Translations under genes and position numbers: made by a program
The notes under the pieces: model-generated
What the model was told of the DNA's origin: nothing
What the model saw: the letters and a program-made list of their open reading frames with translations, nothing else
The model's database searches: none
DNA from: Geobacter sp.
Lineage (GTDB): Bacteria; Desulfobacterota; Desulfuromonadia; Geobacterales; Pseudopelobacteraceae
Reading direction: 5' to 3'
Length of the DNA stretch: 64,000 nucleotides
Assembly: GCA_003574895.1 (NCBI GenBank)
Contig: PJFB01000005.1
Coordinates: 186,001-250,000 of the forward strand
Shown here: positions 24,793 through 33,263 of the stretch, piece after piece
Layout: the number at the start of each line of letters is the position of its first letter
Position numbering within the stretch: the first letter of the stretch is position 1

Positions 24793-26886
24793 TTACGGAC
24801 GCAGTTTCATCGGTGTCGGCGTGGTGCCTTTGGTATCGGTGTAGTGCGTTCCTGACAGCCATGCCATGGATTCGGTGGCAAGACCTGTACCGGCCAGGGT
24901 GGTAACGCCACCGGCCTGACCAGGGGTCGGATTCAGGACGTTCACGTCAAAGCCGGTGTAAACCCCCACTAATGCCGCTTCCAAAGCTGTTCTCGAAGCA
25001 GATGCCACAGCAGTTGCAGCTGCGGTTACAGCTCTTGCCGTTGTGAGAGACGAGAAATTCATCGTCAGGTCGTCCAGGTAGTCGACAGTGTCATAGACCA
25101 GGCGCTGGCTGTAGGTACGCGCATGGAGGTATGCACCGGGGTCGCGGGCCAGGACATTGAGGTTGTAGCAGGCGCCCATCAGACGGTAGGCCTGAACTTG
25201 AGAAAGACTGCCAGCACGGGTCCAGTCGGTAATAGCTTGTTTTTTCCCGCTCTTCAAAGGGAGGTTCTCGTCGTAGAAGTAGGGGTAGCTGGAGCCGTCG
25301 TAGGAGATCTGGTACTTAGTGAGCAGCACTTGCTTGATCAGGGTCAGGCCATGCTGGAATGCCGAGCTTTGCGGTTCCATCATGGCTGCTTCCATGTTGG
25401 CGAGGGTTGTCATCGTGGTGTAGATACCATGCCCTGCACCGTCGCCGCCGTCAAGATGGGGAGCGTCGGCATGGCATTGGAGGCAGAGTTCCTGTGCCGT
25501 GGCTTCGTCGATCTGCAGGCTGTGGCCATTGTCCGGGCGACCTGCGGCAGGAGGAGTGAAGCCGTTGCCTGCAACCGGGTTGAATGCCTTCATATGGCAG
25601 GTTACGCACGGGCCGTTAGAGGCGATGGCATTCGGGTTGTTGGCAGCAGTGAGATAGTCTTCGCTGTTGGCGATCAGCGGGGTGCCGAGCCTTCTGTGGG
25701 CGCTGTTCTGGCCGCCGGCGACGCCATCAGGCGTGGTGGTGTTAAGTGCTGAAAGTGTTTGGTTGTAGGTTTTTGTGCTGGCGAATGCAGCGCCCTCGTT
25801 ACCTGTTGAAGCCGGTGAGTTCAGGCCGGTGAAGTTTTTGAAGCCAACTTCCATGTACATGGTGCCGGCGGCTGCCATGTAATGGCTGTTCTGGAACGAG
25901 GCATTGGAGAGGTCCCAGTTGCCGGTGGCGAACATTGCAGCCAGGTTGGGGCCGGCAACCCTGCCGCTGTGGCAGGAAATACAGATGTTGGACTGGCCCA
26001 CATCGGGGAATTGGGCGGCACGGCGGTCGGTCACGGCTTTATTCGTAACCTTGTCCGTTATGTTGACGTTGTAGGCAGTGGCAACGCCGCGGACGCCGCG
26101 GACGGAGAAGCTGTCGTTGTAGTGGCAGGCCTTGCAGTTGAGCGGCGAGTTGGCCTTGGGGTCACCCGGGAGGTTGTTGACGTTGGAGAAGTTGCTGGAG
26201 GCGAATTGAATGAAGCCGTCGGAGGTGTGGCAGCGTAGGCAATCGCTGGACGGGACGGTTGTAGAAAAATCGTCGGTACTGCCGGTAACCCGCCACTTGT
26301 GGGAGGAGCTGGGTACCCAAGCCGCGCCTGCGATGTCGCCATGGCCGGAGTTGGCCCAAGCGGTACGTGCCCCGGCGCCAAGGCCGGAATCCGGATTGTG
26401 TGGCTCATGGCAACCGGTGCAGGTGGTGCCGCTGGCGCTGGTCGGGATGATGTACTGGACGCGGTAGGTGGTGGTCAGGTTCTGGAAGTGGGCTACTTCC
26501 ACTGGTGTGGGGGCTCCATATGCTCCAGTGAATGCCGGCTCATGGCAACCCCAACATTTGCCGGCGGCATCCGGGTTCGGATACGGCATGGGACCCACGC
26601 CATTGTGCTGGGAGCCGCCACCATGGCAATCCTGACAGCCGATCACTTCGCCGAGACTGTTCTTGAAATGTTTTGACTGAACATATGAGGAGTAAATCGG
26701 CTGGCCGCTGACCGGATCGTATGATGATCCATGGCACTGGGCACAGGCTGCTTCATCAACCTTGGGGATCGCATCCAGGGCAGCGGTGGAGGTGTTCCCT
26801 TCTTTACTGGACGACCCGCAGCCGTTGAGGGCTGCAGCCAAAGACAAGGCACATAGCAACATGATACTAAACTTCATTTTCCGCAT
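24793..26886 (-). CDS. OmcB-related nonaheme outer-membrane cytochrome lipoprotein
   Basis: The 697-residue protein has a lipoprotein signal ending LNGCGSSSKEG, nearly the same as the dodecaheme paralogue, but only nine CXXCH motifs. The N-terminal region keeps GCQDCHGGGSQHNGVGPMPYPNPDA. The C-terminal third is long, Ala/Thr-rich and heme-free after LCLQCHADAPHLDGG. It completes a porin-octaheme-cytochrome operon parallel to the OmcB one. The ATG at 26886 is chosen because of AGGAGGAT just upstream and because it yields the signal peptide; an in-frame start at 26949 would run into the preceding gene. It is likely a surface-exposed electron carrier with a different terminal domain. Confidence 0.88.
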   Translation of the reverse strand: MRKMKFSIMLLCALSLAAALNGCGSSSKEGNTSTAALDAIPKVDEAACAQCHGSSYDPVSGQPIYSSYVQSKHFKNSLGEVIGCQDCHGGGSQHNGVGPMPYPNPDAAGKCWGCHEPAFTGAYGAPTPVEVAHFQNLTTTYRVQYIIPTSASGTTCTGCHEPHNPDSGLGAGARTAWANSGHGDIAGAAWVPSSSHKWRVTGSTDDFSTTVPSSDCLRCHTSDGFIQFASSNFSNVNNLPGDPKANSPLNCKACHYNDSFSVRGVRGVATAYNVNITDKVTNKAVTDRRAAQFPDVGQSNICISCHSGRVAGPNLAAMFATGNWDLSNASFQNSHYMAAAGTMYMEVGFKNFTGLNSPASTGNEGAAFASTKTYNQTLSALNTTTPDGVAGGQNSAHRRLGTPLIANSEDYLTAANNPNAIASNGPCVTCHMKAFNPVAGNGFTPPAAGRPDNGHSLQIDEATAQELCLQCHADAPHLDGGDGAGHGIYTTMTTLANMEAAMMEPQSSAFQHGLTLIKQVLLTKYQISYDGSSYPYFYDENLPLKSGKKQAITDWTRAGSLSQVQAYRLMGACYNLNVLARDPGAYLHARTYSQRLVYDTVDYLDDLTMNFSSLTTARAVTAAATAVASASRTALEAALVGVYTGFDVNVLNPTPGQAGGVTTLAGTGLATESMAWLSGTHYTDTKGTTPTPMKLRP

Positions 26887-26915
26887 AGCTATCCTCCTGT
26901 TTTTTGGGTGTTGAA

Positions 26916-27614
26916 TTAATACTGTCCCGGCAAATGGCATCGCTGACATACCTTACCGTCAGACCTGTCCTTGTAATTCCCGGATTTGAAGCCACGGGGA
27001 TGTGGGTTGGTGCCACCGAGTTTGGCGCTGTGGCACTGGATGCAGACATCGCCATCGGGGTGGCAGGCTTGACAGGACTGCAGGTTCCGGCGCGCCTCGG
27101 TGGCATGCTCGCCCAGTGCCGGCGAATACTTCTGGCCATTGGCTCCCAGCATCAGATGCGATTTGATCCTCAGGTTGCCCATCGGGAAACGGCTGTGGCA
27201 GTCATTGCAGTACTTGGTGTCGTGGCAGCGGTAGCATGACTGTGGATTGTCCTGGGCCTTGATCGGATGGATCGTGATGAAATCACTGCGGTGGCTCTTT
27301 GGCTTGTAGTCGCGCCCGAAGTTTTCCTTGGTGAGATCATCGCCGGTTCCTCCGCCCTGGTGGCAATCCAGGCACCATTTCTGCTCATGGCACTGGTTGC
27401 AGTTGTTGCCGGCTTTGCTGGCCAGGACGCGATGTCCACGCACAAAGTCGGAATCGTGGTTGGGGGCGACCCCTTCGCTTTTGTGACAGGAGTTGCACTC
27501 CTTGATCTCCATGTTGGAGTATTCCTTGTGTGCAACCTTTTCTGCGTACGATTGCTGCTGGAGATACACCAGGGCGCATCCCATTAGCGCAACGATTAAG
27601 ACGAACTTTTTCAC
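26916..27614 (-). CDS. OmaB/OmaC-type periplasmic octaheme cytochrome (second copy)
   Basis: The 232-residue protein has a signal peptide (KFVLIVALMGCALVYLQQQSYA) and eight CXXCH motifs in the same order as its paralogue at 21780-22493, including ECNSCHKSEGVAPNHD, WCLDCHQGGGTGDDL and VCQRCHLPGQY. Differences are spread along the protein, so unlike the porin it has not been recently homogenised. It is placed between the porin (15 bp) and the nonaheme cytochrome (29 bp). The role should be periplasmic electron delivery to the porin-embedded conduit. Confidence 0.9.
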   Translation of the reverse strand: MKKFVLIVALMGCALVYLQQQSYAEKVAHKEYSNMEIKECNSCHKSEGVAPNHDSDFVRGHRVLASKAGNNCNQCHEQKWCLDCHQGGGTGDDLTKENFGRDYKPKSHRSDFITIHPIKAQDNPQSCYRCHDTKYCNDCHSRFPMGNLRIKSHLMLGANGQKYSPALGEHATEARRNLQSCQACHPDGDVCIQCHSAKLGGTNPHPRGFKSGNYKDRSDGKVCQRCHLPGQY

Positions 27615-27629
27615 TGATGTCCCCCTTTC

Positions 27630-28844
27630 TTAGAAGTCATAGTTAAAGACCACGCGCCCCTGCCAATCGGATTTGTAACTGGCGTTGTTGTCGTCTTCAA
27701 CCCGTACTGATGCGGACATGTTCTTGGCAAGTTTGTACTTGCCGCCAACCCAGAATTTGCGAGCAGTTTCATCTCCGGTCACTCGGTCGCGCTCGTAGAC
27801 GTCAAAATGGATCCCAGCGGCAAGTTCCAGCGGTTTGGTGGGCTGGTAGATCACTTCGGCGATCCCGCCATCCAGTTTCCCGCCGTAGCCGGTACGCTTG
27901 TCGTAGTTCAGGTTCACCTGGACCTGCTCGATCGGACGGATACGGCAGCCGATCTCGTACACGTCGGCATCCGCGCCCTCGCCGTAATCCTGCTTGCTGT
28001 AGCCCACATTTACCCCGATCTTGTCGTTGATGGTATAGTCGACCCGGAAGACGCCTTCCTGGTAACGGTCAACGGCAAAGATCGAATAGATCGAGGTGCT
28101 GTCGAAGGTGGGATAACTCTGATACCATTCACCGGTAAAAATCAGGTCGGAGGTCGGGAAATACTTCAGGCCGGCAAGGACTTCGCTGACAGTCTCACTG
28201 GGCATGTCAAAGCGGGCATTGGCGTAAGCCTTGACCGAGTTGAACAGGTATTGCTTGACTGAAGCACCCAGCTGATCGCGGGCAATGCCGTCCTTGTCGA
28301 ACTTCATGAAGTAGCTGACTTCGGCGTCGGTCTTCTGGAAACCTTGAAGATAGGCGGCCACTCCGAAGGCAAAGTCATTAGAACGGGTCCCCTCGCCGTA
28401 CAGGTCAAAGAAGACGTTGCGGCCGCCCATGACGGAGAAGGCGACAGGACCGACGTTTTTCAGGTCTATCTTGCCACCGTCGATGAGGGCGGTTCCTGCT
28501 GCGTAGTTGACAAACTGACGACCAAAGCGAAGGTCAACCTTGTTGTACAGATCGCGGTAATCACCATAGAGGTAATACAGTCTGCCATTGAGGCCTTCGC
28601 CATTCCTGACGTCCTGGGTGACTCGCCCATATCCCTGGAACGTCAGCTTGTTGTCTTTGTCGATCTTTGATACGGACAAGTTGAGGTATTCACCGAATTC
28701 AGCCTGCTTTTGTTCTGTAAAGATGTCGTTGAACCACAGAAACTGGGTTGAACTTCTGCCGTGAATCTCCGCCGACCATGCCGCTGTCGATGCCAAAAGC
28801 ATCGCCGAGCCGGCCAGCAGGCAGAACTTTCTCTTAATTGCCAT
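27630..28844 (-). CDS. OmbB/OmbC-type porin of second porin-cytochrome conduit
   Basis: This porin has the same length (404 residues) as the paralogue at 22509-23723, the same signal peptide and an identical first 154 residues. From there on the proteins are similar but clearly different, ending GRVVFNYDF in both. It opens the second conduit operon, with AAAGGAGG before the ATG. The identical half includes the signal peptide and the first barrel strands. The divergent half may be the part that fits its own octaheme and nonaheme partners, which is inference. Confidence 0.88.
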   Translation of the reverse strand: MAIKRKFCLLAGSAMLLASTAAWSAEIHGRSSTQFLWFNDIFTEQKQAEFGEYLNLSVSKIDKDNKLTFQGYGRVTQDVRNGEGLNGRLYYLYGDYRDLYNKVDLRFGRQFVNYAAGTALIDGGKIDLKNVGPVAFSVMGGRNVFFDLYGEGTRSNDFAFGVAAYLQGFQKTDAEVSYFMKFDKDGIARDQLGASVKQYLFNSVKAYANARFDMPSETVSEVLAGLKYFPTSDLIFTGEWYQSYPTFDSTSIYSIFAVDRYQEGVFRVDYTINDKIGVNVGYSKQDYGEGADADVYEIGCRIRPIEQVQVNLNYDKRTGYGGKLDGGIAEVIYQPTKPLELAAGIHFDVYERDRVTGDETARKFWVGGKYKLAKNMSASVRVEDDNNASYKSDWQGRVVFNYDF

Positions 28845-28918
28845 CAGAAACCTCCTTTCAAGTAATCCACAGCTAGCAAATCTTCAACATTGAAGCGTTG
28901 TTCTACCTCCTTTCATTG
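28412..28918 (-). repeat. 507 bp direct repeat, copy 2 (5' half of porin gene plus leader)
   Basis: This is the partner of 23291-23797. The two copies lie in the same orientation 5121 bp apart, so homologous recombination between them would delete exactly one conduit operon and fuse the porin halves. Confidence 0.92.
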
Positions 28919-29232
28919 GAGTAAATGACTGCACCTTCGATCAAGCCGCGTACTCAATAGTCTTGATTCGTGGCAAGTGCTGCGGCCTCATATGGCAAAA
29001 CTAGGGCTTGTGCTGCGTTTTGGGTTGTGAAATAACGGAATATGGTAATATCGCTTGGTCAACTCACGGACAAATGGCTGGTTTTCTCCCGGATTCATGG
29101 CCTGGGGAAAGCCGATAATTGTGATATAAATGATGTCCTTTGCGCATCACTTCGGGTTTGTAGTGACGCTTCGAGTTGCTGTAGACAATTTAACATGTGT
29201 GCATTTAGCGGACCATTGGGCCAAGGGATAAA
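28919..29232 (-). other. Long untranslated leader of the second conduit operon
   Basis: The leader from the predicted promoter to the porin ATG is about 380 nt. It can form a hairpin with GCGTCACT pairing with AGTGATGC (about 29143-29168 on the minus strand) but does not match a known riboswitch. No gene was seen. Confidence 0.45.
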
Positions 29233-29261
29233 ATTATAATAACTACATGTAATTATTGTAA
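29233..29261 (-). promoter_or_regulatory. Sigma70-type promoter with palindrome in spacer, second conduit operon
   Basis: On the minus strand TTACAA (29256-29261) and TATAAT (29233-29238) are 17 bp apart. The spacer contains the same AATTACATGTAGTT as the other conduit promoter. The common block is 21 bp, embedded in otherwise unrelated sequence, so it has probably been kept by selection. Confidence 0.7.
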
Positions 29262-29401
29262 TAAAATGTATTAATTAAATGGGATTTGGGCGGGTTGGGT
29301 TAAAGATGTTTGCATCGCGCTGATAATGCAATTGGGGCATCAATCCTTCTCCGTTGAAGGTGATTTTTTTGCTGCAGTGGCAACAAATCGGTACATCGGC
29401 A

Positions 29402-29431
29402 TTGACAAGGCCCTGGTCTCGTCATTATATT
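29402..29431 (+). promoter_or_regulatory. Candidate promoter for the FmdB gene
   Basis: TTGACA at 29402-29407 is followed after 18 bp by TATATT at 29426-29431 (or 17 bp and TTATAT). The consensus -35 and distance to the ATG at 29467 make it plausible. Confidence 0.55.
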
Positions 29432-29466
29432 TATAAAGATTTGAAGATCAGGAGGTTGTTTGCGTT

Positions 29467-29700
29467 ATGCCTATGTACGAGTACAAATGTCAGAGTTGCG
29501 ATCACCAGTTCGAATTGCGCCAGAAATTTTCAGACCAGCCTGCCAGCGAGTGCCCTAAGTGCGGTGGTCAGGTGGAGAAGATGATTTCTGCTACAGCCTT
29601 CAGCCTCAAGGGGAGCGGCTGGTTTGCCGAGGGATATTGCCCGAAAACCGATGCCCCAAAGCCTGCTGCCTGCGCTGGCGGTGGTTGCTGCGGAGCTTAG
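29467..29700 (+). CDS. FmdB family zinc-ribbon protein
   Basis: The 77-residue protein begins MPMYEYKCQSCDHQFELRQKFSD and continues with ECPKCGGQVEKMISATAFSLKGSGW. This is the FmdB/regulatory zinc-ribbon pattern with two CXXC pairs. The C-terminus is Cys-rich (CAGGGCCGA). FmdB-type proteins are small, often found near one-carbon enzyme genes. Here it precedes folD-metV-metF, from which it is separated by a terminator. Its target is unknown. The site AGGAGG lies about 12 nt upstream of the ATG. Confidence 0.9.
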   Translation: MPMYEYKCQSCDHQFELRQKFSDQPASECPKCGGQVEKMISATAFSLKGSGWFAEGYCPKTDAPKPAACAGGGCCGA

Positions 29701-29731
29701 CCGCTATTGCGTTTTGTCCAAAGTGCTAATG

Positions 29732-29761
29732 ATCCCCCGGAGTTGCCGGGGGATTTTTTTT
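29732..29761 (+). terminator. Terminator after FmdB gene
   Basis: TCCCCCGG (29733-29740) pairs with CCGGGGGA (29746-29753), followed by eight T residues. Confidence 0.95.
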
Positions 29762-29857
29762 GCCCTTGATTCTGTAAACTTTCTTTACAAAGAACTCTCT
29801 TAGAACGTAATATTACCATTCGCTTTTCAGCTCCCAAACCAAGGAGGATACAACCAT

Positions 29858-30718
29858 ATGGCAAAGATCATCGACGGCAAGGCAATCGCCGCTAAAATCA
29901 GGTCCGAAATCACAGAGGGTGTCAAGGAACTGAAGTTAAGAGGTATCACGCCCGGATTGGCGGTGGTGCTGGTGGGAGATGACCCGGCCAGCCGGGTCTA
30001 TGTAAGCATGAAGGAGAAGGCTTGCCAGGATGCCGGCATATTTTCGGACGAGTACAAGCTTGCTGCTGACACCAGCGAGGCCGAGCTGCTGGAACTGGTT
30101 GAAAAACTGAACAATGACCCACGCATCCATGGCATCCTCGTGCAGTTGCCGCTGCCGCCGCAGATCGATACCGAGAAGGTGCTTGAGGCCATATCCCCCA
30201 AAAAGGATGCGGATGGTTTCCATCCCTACAATGTGGGACGCCTGTCGGTGGGCAAGCCGCTCTTTCAGCCCTGCACCCCATACGGTGTCATGGTTATGCT
30301 CAAGGAGGAAGGGGTTGATCTGGCCGGCAAGGAAGTCGTGGTGATCGGCCGTTCCAATATCGTGGGTAAACCTGTCGCAATGATGTGTCTGGCACAGAAT
30401 GCCACTGTGACAGTGTGCCACTCCAAGACGCGGGACTTGGCCCAGGTGGTTGCCAGGGCGGATATCGTCATTGCAGCGGTTGGGCGCCCCGAGATGGTCA
30501 AAGGAGACTGGATCAAGGAAGGTGCCGTGGTTATTGATGTCGGGGTAAATCGGGTCGGTGAAAAGAAACTGGTGGGAGACGTGGATTTCGCAGCTGCAAG
30601 CCAACGTGCGGCCGCCATTACACCGGTGCCCGGAGGTGTCGGCCCCATGACCATCACCATGTTGCTTTACAATACGCTTGAGTCGGCCCGCCGCTCGGCC
30701 GGTTACATTTCGCAGTGA
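29858..30718 (+). CDS. folD: Bifunctional methylenetetrahydrofolate dehydrogenase/methenyltetrahydrofolate cyclohydrolase
   Basis: FolD interconverts 5,10-methylene-, methenyl- and 10-formyl-tetrahydrofolate. The 286-residue product matches the family length and motifs: [14 protein letters not shown] (catalytic Lys region), [25 protein letters not shown] (nucleotide-binding) and [22 protein letters not shown] precedes the ATG. Its stop overlaps the GTG of the next gene, a MetV homologue, so one-carbon steps from formyl- to methyl-tetrahydrofolate are encoded together. Confidence 0.97.
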   Translation: MAKIIDGKAIAAKIRSEITEGVKELKLRGITPGLAVVLVGDDPASRVYVSMKEKACQDAGIFSDEYKLAADTSEAELLELVEKLNNDPRIHGILVQLPLPPQIDTEKVLEAISPKKDADGFHPYNVGRLSVGKPLFQPCTPYGVMVMLKEEGVDLAGKEVVVIGRSNIVGKPVAMMCLAQNATVTVCHSKTRDLAQVVARADIVIAAVGRPEMVKGDWIKEGAVVIDVGVNRVGEKKLVGDVDFAAASQRAAAITPVPGGVGPMTITMLLYNTLESARRSAGYISQ

Positions 30719-31362
30719 TCGTATCCACCCAGAAGCCGCTGGAGCAGATCGTGGCTGCCCTGGAAGGGGGCAGTCGCGTATTTATCATCGGTTGCGCCAA
30801 GTGTGCCACGGTCTGCAAGTCCGGCGGCGAGGAAGAGGTCTTCAGGATGCAGGACGCCCTGACGCTTGCCGGCAAGGAGATAACCGGCACCATCGTCATC
30901 GACGAGACCTGCCACATGCTCCGTACGGCCCGCGATCTGCGGTCGCGCCGCGAACAGGTGGAGGAGGCCGATTTCCTGCTGGTGCTCTCTTGCGGTGCCG
31001 GTATCCAGTCGGTGGCCGAGGCGGCGGAGAAAAAGGTCGTGGCAGGTACGGACTCCAAATTCCTGGGCAACATTCGGCGCTTTGGCCAGTTCGAGCAGCG
31101 CTGTTCGTTGTGTGGGGATTGTCGGCTCAATGACAGCGGCGGCGTCTGTCCGGTGACGGTTTGCGCCAAGGGACTTCTGAACGGCCCATGCGGCGGCATG
31201 GAAGAAGGGTGCTGTGAGGTTGACCGGAATAACCGCTGCGCCTGGGTCACCATCTATGAACGTCTCACTGGTCAGGAACGGGTGAGGCAACTGGACGCCA
31301 TCACTCCCGCCAGGGATTTTGCCCTGAAACGCCATCCCAATTCCTTGAAACTCGAGAAATAA
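30715..31362 (+). CDS. metV: MetV-like methylenetetrahydrofolate reductase partner (MTHFR C-terminal domain)
   Basis: The 215-residue, Cys-rich protein shows [17 protein letters not shown] near the N-terminus, then CSLCGDC and [14 protein letters not shown], the diagnostic segment of the MTHFR_C family. MetV is the iron-sulfur/zinc partner of MetF in acetogen-type methylenetetrahydrofolate reductases. The GTG start overlaps the folD stop (GTGA), and metF follows after 1 bp. The arrangement supports a MetFV-type reductase that uses ferredoxin or another carrier rather than simple NADH-FAD chemistry. Confidence 0.85.
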   Translation: MIVSTQKPLEQIVAALEGGSRVFIIGCAKCATVCKSGGEEEVFRMQDALTLAGKEITGTIVIDETCHMLRTARDLRSRREQVEEADFLLVLSCGAGIQSVAEAAEKKVVAGTDSKFLGNIRRFGQFEQRCSLCGDCRLNDSGGVCPVTVCAKGLLNGPCGGMEEGCCEVDRNNRCAWVTIYERLTGQERVRQLDAITPARDFALKRHPNSLKLEK

Positions 31363-31363
31363 C

Positions 31364-32236
31364 GTGCCTTCTCACTTTGCCCACAAGCTTGCTGCCGACG
31401 AATTCGTCATCACGGCCGAGATTGCTCCTCCAAAGGGGTGCGATCCGGCTGGCCTGATGCGGACCGCAATATCCCTGGCGCCGTTCGTGGATGCGATCAA
31501 CATTACCGACAACCAGGGCGCCAACATGCGCATGACCCCGCTGGTTGCGGCAGGGATGCTGGTTCGGGAAGGGATCGAACCGATCATGCAGCTCACCTGC
31601 CGTGACCGAAACCGGCTGGCGCTCCAAAGCGACCTGCTGGGCGCGGCAGCCATGGGTGTCAAAAATGTTTTGGCCTTGACCGGCGATGACATCGGCTGTG
31701 GCGACCATCGCCAGGGGCGGGCGGTCTTTGATCTGGATTCGGTGTTGCTGCTGCAGACGATTGGTGCCTTGAACTCAGGGTTTGATCTGAATGGAGCCCC
31801 GCTGGCCGGCGCAACCGATTTTTTAGCCGGTGCAGCCGCCGCTCCGGAGGTGGAGCCTTTTGACGCGACCCGCCCCAAATTGGTAAAGAAGGCTGCGGCC
31901 GGTGCGCGGTTTTTCCAGACCCAGGCCGTGTTCAACCCCGAGCGCCTGGCATATTTTCATGATGCGGTGCAACCGCTCGGCGTTAAGGTAATTGCCGGCA
32001 TTCTGGTCCTGAAATCAGCACGCATGGCCGAGTTCATCAACCTCAACATCCCTGGTTTGAAAGTTCCGTTGCCGGTCATTGAACGTCTTGCAACCGCAGC
32101 CGATCCCGCGGCCGAAGGGGTGCGGATCGCAATTGAATTGGCCCTGCAATGTCGCTCGATCTGCAGTGGCATTCATGTCATGGCCATGGGGCGTTATGAG
32201 GTGGTACCGCAGTTGATCGCGGCGATAAGGAGTTGA
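31364..32236 (+). CDS. metF: Methylenetetrahydrofolate reductase (MetF)
   Basis: MetF reduces 5,10-methylene- to 5-methyl-tetrahydrofolate. The 290-residue protein has the family motifs: TAEIAPPKGCDPAGL, NITDNQGANMRM, QLTCRDRNRLALQSDLLGAAAMGVKNVLALTGDD and FFQTQAVFN (substrate and FAD barrel elements). The C-terminus contains SICSGIHVMAMG. It starts with GTG 1 bp after metV. The enzyme feeds methionine synthesis and, with FolD, the methyl branch of the Wood-Ljungdahl pathway; no other pathway genes are visible in this window. Confidence 0.92.
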   Translation: MPSHFAHKLAADEFVITAEIAPPKGCDPAGLMRTAISLAPFVDAINITDNQGANMRMTPLVAAGMLVREGIEPIMQLTCRDRNRLALQSDLLGAAAMGVKNVLALTGDDIGCGDHRQGRAVFDLDSVLLLQTIGALNSGFDLNGAPLAGATDFLAGAAAAPEVEPFDATRPKLVKKAAAGARFFQTQAVFNPERLAYFHDAVQPLGVKVIAGILVLKSARMAEFINLNIPGLKVPLPVIERLATAADPAAEGVRIAIELALQCRSICSGIHVMAMGRYEVVPQLIAAIRS

Positions 32237-32261
32237 TCCGATTTGCATGGAGGTAGATGAT

Positions 32262-33125
32262 ATGAAGGTCAAAAAGGCCGTTTTCCCAGTTGCCGGTTTG
32301 GGCACCCGATTTCTTCCGGCCACCAAGTCCTCGCCCAAAGAGATGCTGCCGTTGATCGACAAGCCGCTGGTGCAATATGTGGTTGAGGAGGCTGTGGCCT
32401 CGGGTATCGAGCAGATTCTGTTCGTTACCGGTCGTGGTAAACGGGCCATTGAGGACCATTTTGACATCTCTATCGAATTGGAAACCCATCTTGAAGCCAA
32501 GGGAAAGAACAAATCCCTTCAGGCAGTGCGCGAGATAGCCGACCTGCTCGACATCTTCTATGTCCGCCAGAAAAAGGCTATGGGACTGGGCCATGCCATC
32601 CTGTGCGCCAAGGACTTTATTGGCAATGAGCCATTTGCCGTGTTGCTGGGGGACGACATCATCGACAGCGAGCGCCCCTGTCTGAAGCAACTCCTCGACA
32701 CCTTCGACGAGTATCACGGTTCAGTGCTGGCACTGGAAAAGGTGCCGATGGAAAACATCTCGTCATATGGCTGTGTTCGGGCCAATCCACTGTCGGAACG
32801 GGTCTACGAAGTGCTCGACATGGTGGAAAAACCCAAACAATCCGAAGCCCCATCGGATATGGCGATCATAGGGCGCTATATACTTACCCCCAGGATATTC
32901 GATTTTCTGGAACAGCAAGAGCCGGGCAAAGGGGGAGAGATTCAACTGACCGACGCCATACTGAAGCTCTCCAAGGAGGAGAAGGTTTATGGCTGTCTGT
33001 TCGAGGGCTTGCGCCACGACTGCGGCGACAAACTTGGATTTCTCAAGGCTACCGTGGATATGGCTCTGAAGCGGAAAGAGTTCAAACGTGAATTCGAGGC
33101 GTATCTCCGGCAACGCCTGGGATGA
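32262..33125 (+). CDS. galU: UTP-glucose-1-phosphate uridylyltransferase
   Basis: GalU makes UDP-glucose for surface polysaccharides. The 287-residue protein starts MKVKKAVFPVAGLGTRFLPA with the nucleotide-binding GLGTRFLPATKSSPKEML loop, followed by VEEAVASGIEQILFVTGRGKRAIEDHFD, and later LGDD and EVLDMVEKP. The ATG at 32262 follows GGAGG at a normal distance; an in-frame ATG at 32247 would overlap that site. It closes the plus-strand run, followed by a hairpin terminator. Confidence 0.96.
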   Translation: MKVKKAVFPVAGLGTRFLPATKSSPKEMLPLIDKPLVQYVVEEAVASGIEQILFVTGRGKRAIEDHFDISIELETHLEAKGKNKSLQAVREIADLLDIFYVRQKKAMGLGHAILCAKDFIGNEPFAVLLGDDIIDSERPCLKQLLDTFDEYHGSVLALEKVPMENISSYGCVRANPLSERVYEVLDMVEKPKQSEAPSDMAIIGRYILTPRIFDFLEQQEPGKGGEIQLTDAILKLSKEEKVYGCLFEGLRHDCGDKLGFLKATVDMALKRKEFKREFEAYLRQRLG

Positions 33126-33197
33126 GCATTTTTGCGTAGGGGCATCCCCTTGCGGGGGGCCGCCTTTTGTTGGCAAATGGCATCAAAAGGATAAATG

Positions 33198-33234
33198 AAA
33201 AAAGGGGCAAACCTTTTCAGGCTTGTCCCTTTTT
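33198..33234. terminator. Bidirectional terminator between galU and TIGR04073 gene
   Basis: AAAAAAGGGGCAA (33198-33210) pairs with TTGTCCCTTTTTT (33222-33234) with one G-T wobble. It can end the plus-strand galU operon and the minus-strand TIGR04073 gene. Confidence 0.85.
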
Positions 33235-33263
33235 CATTTCATCGATGATCGATGCCGTAGTGG

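Noticed and set aside
24529-24855. 108-codon plus-strand open frame at the end of the nonaheme operon
   Set aside because: It runs across a strong terminator and antisense to the cytochrome C-terminus and has no coding character.
28980-29232. Possible GEMM riboswitch in the second conduit leader (CAAACC...GCAAAG words)
   Set aside because: The words lie within a GCGTCACT/AGTGATGC hairpin and the required P2 and P3 stems are missing, unlike the element at 49063-49141.
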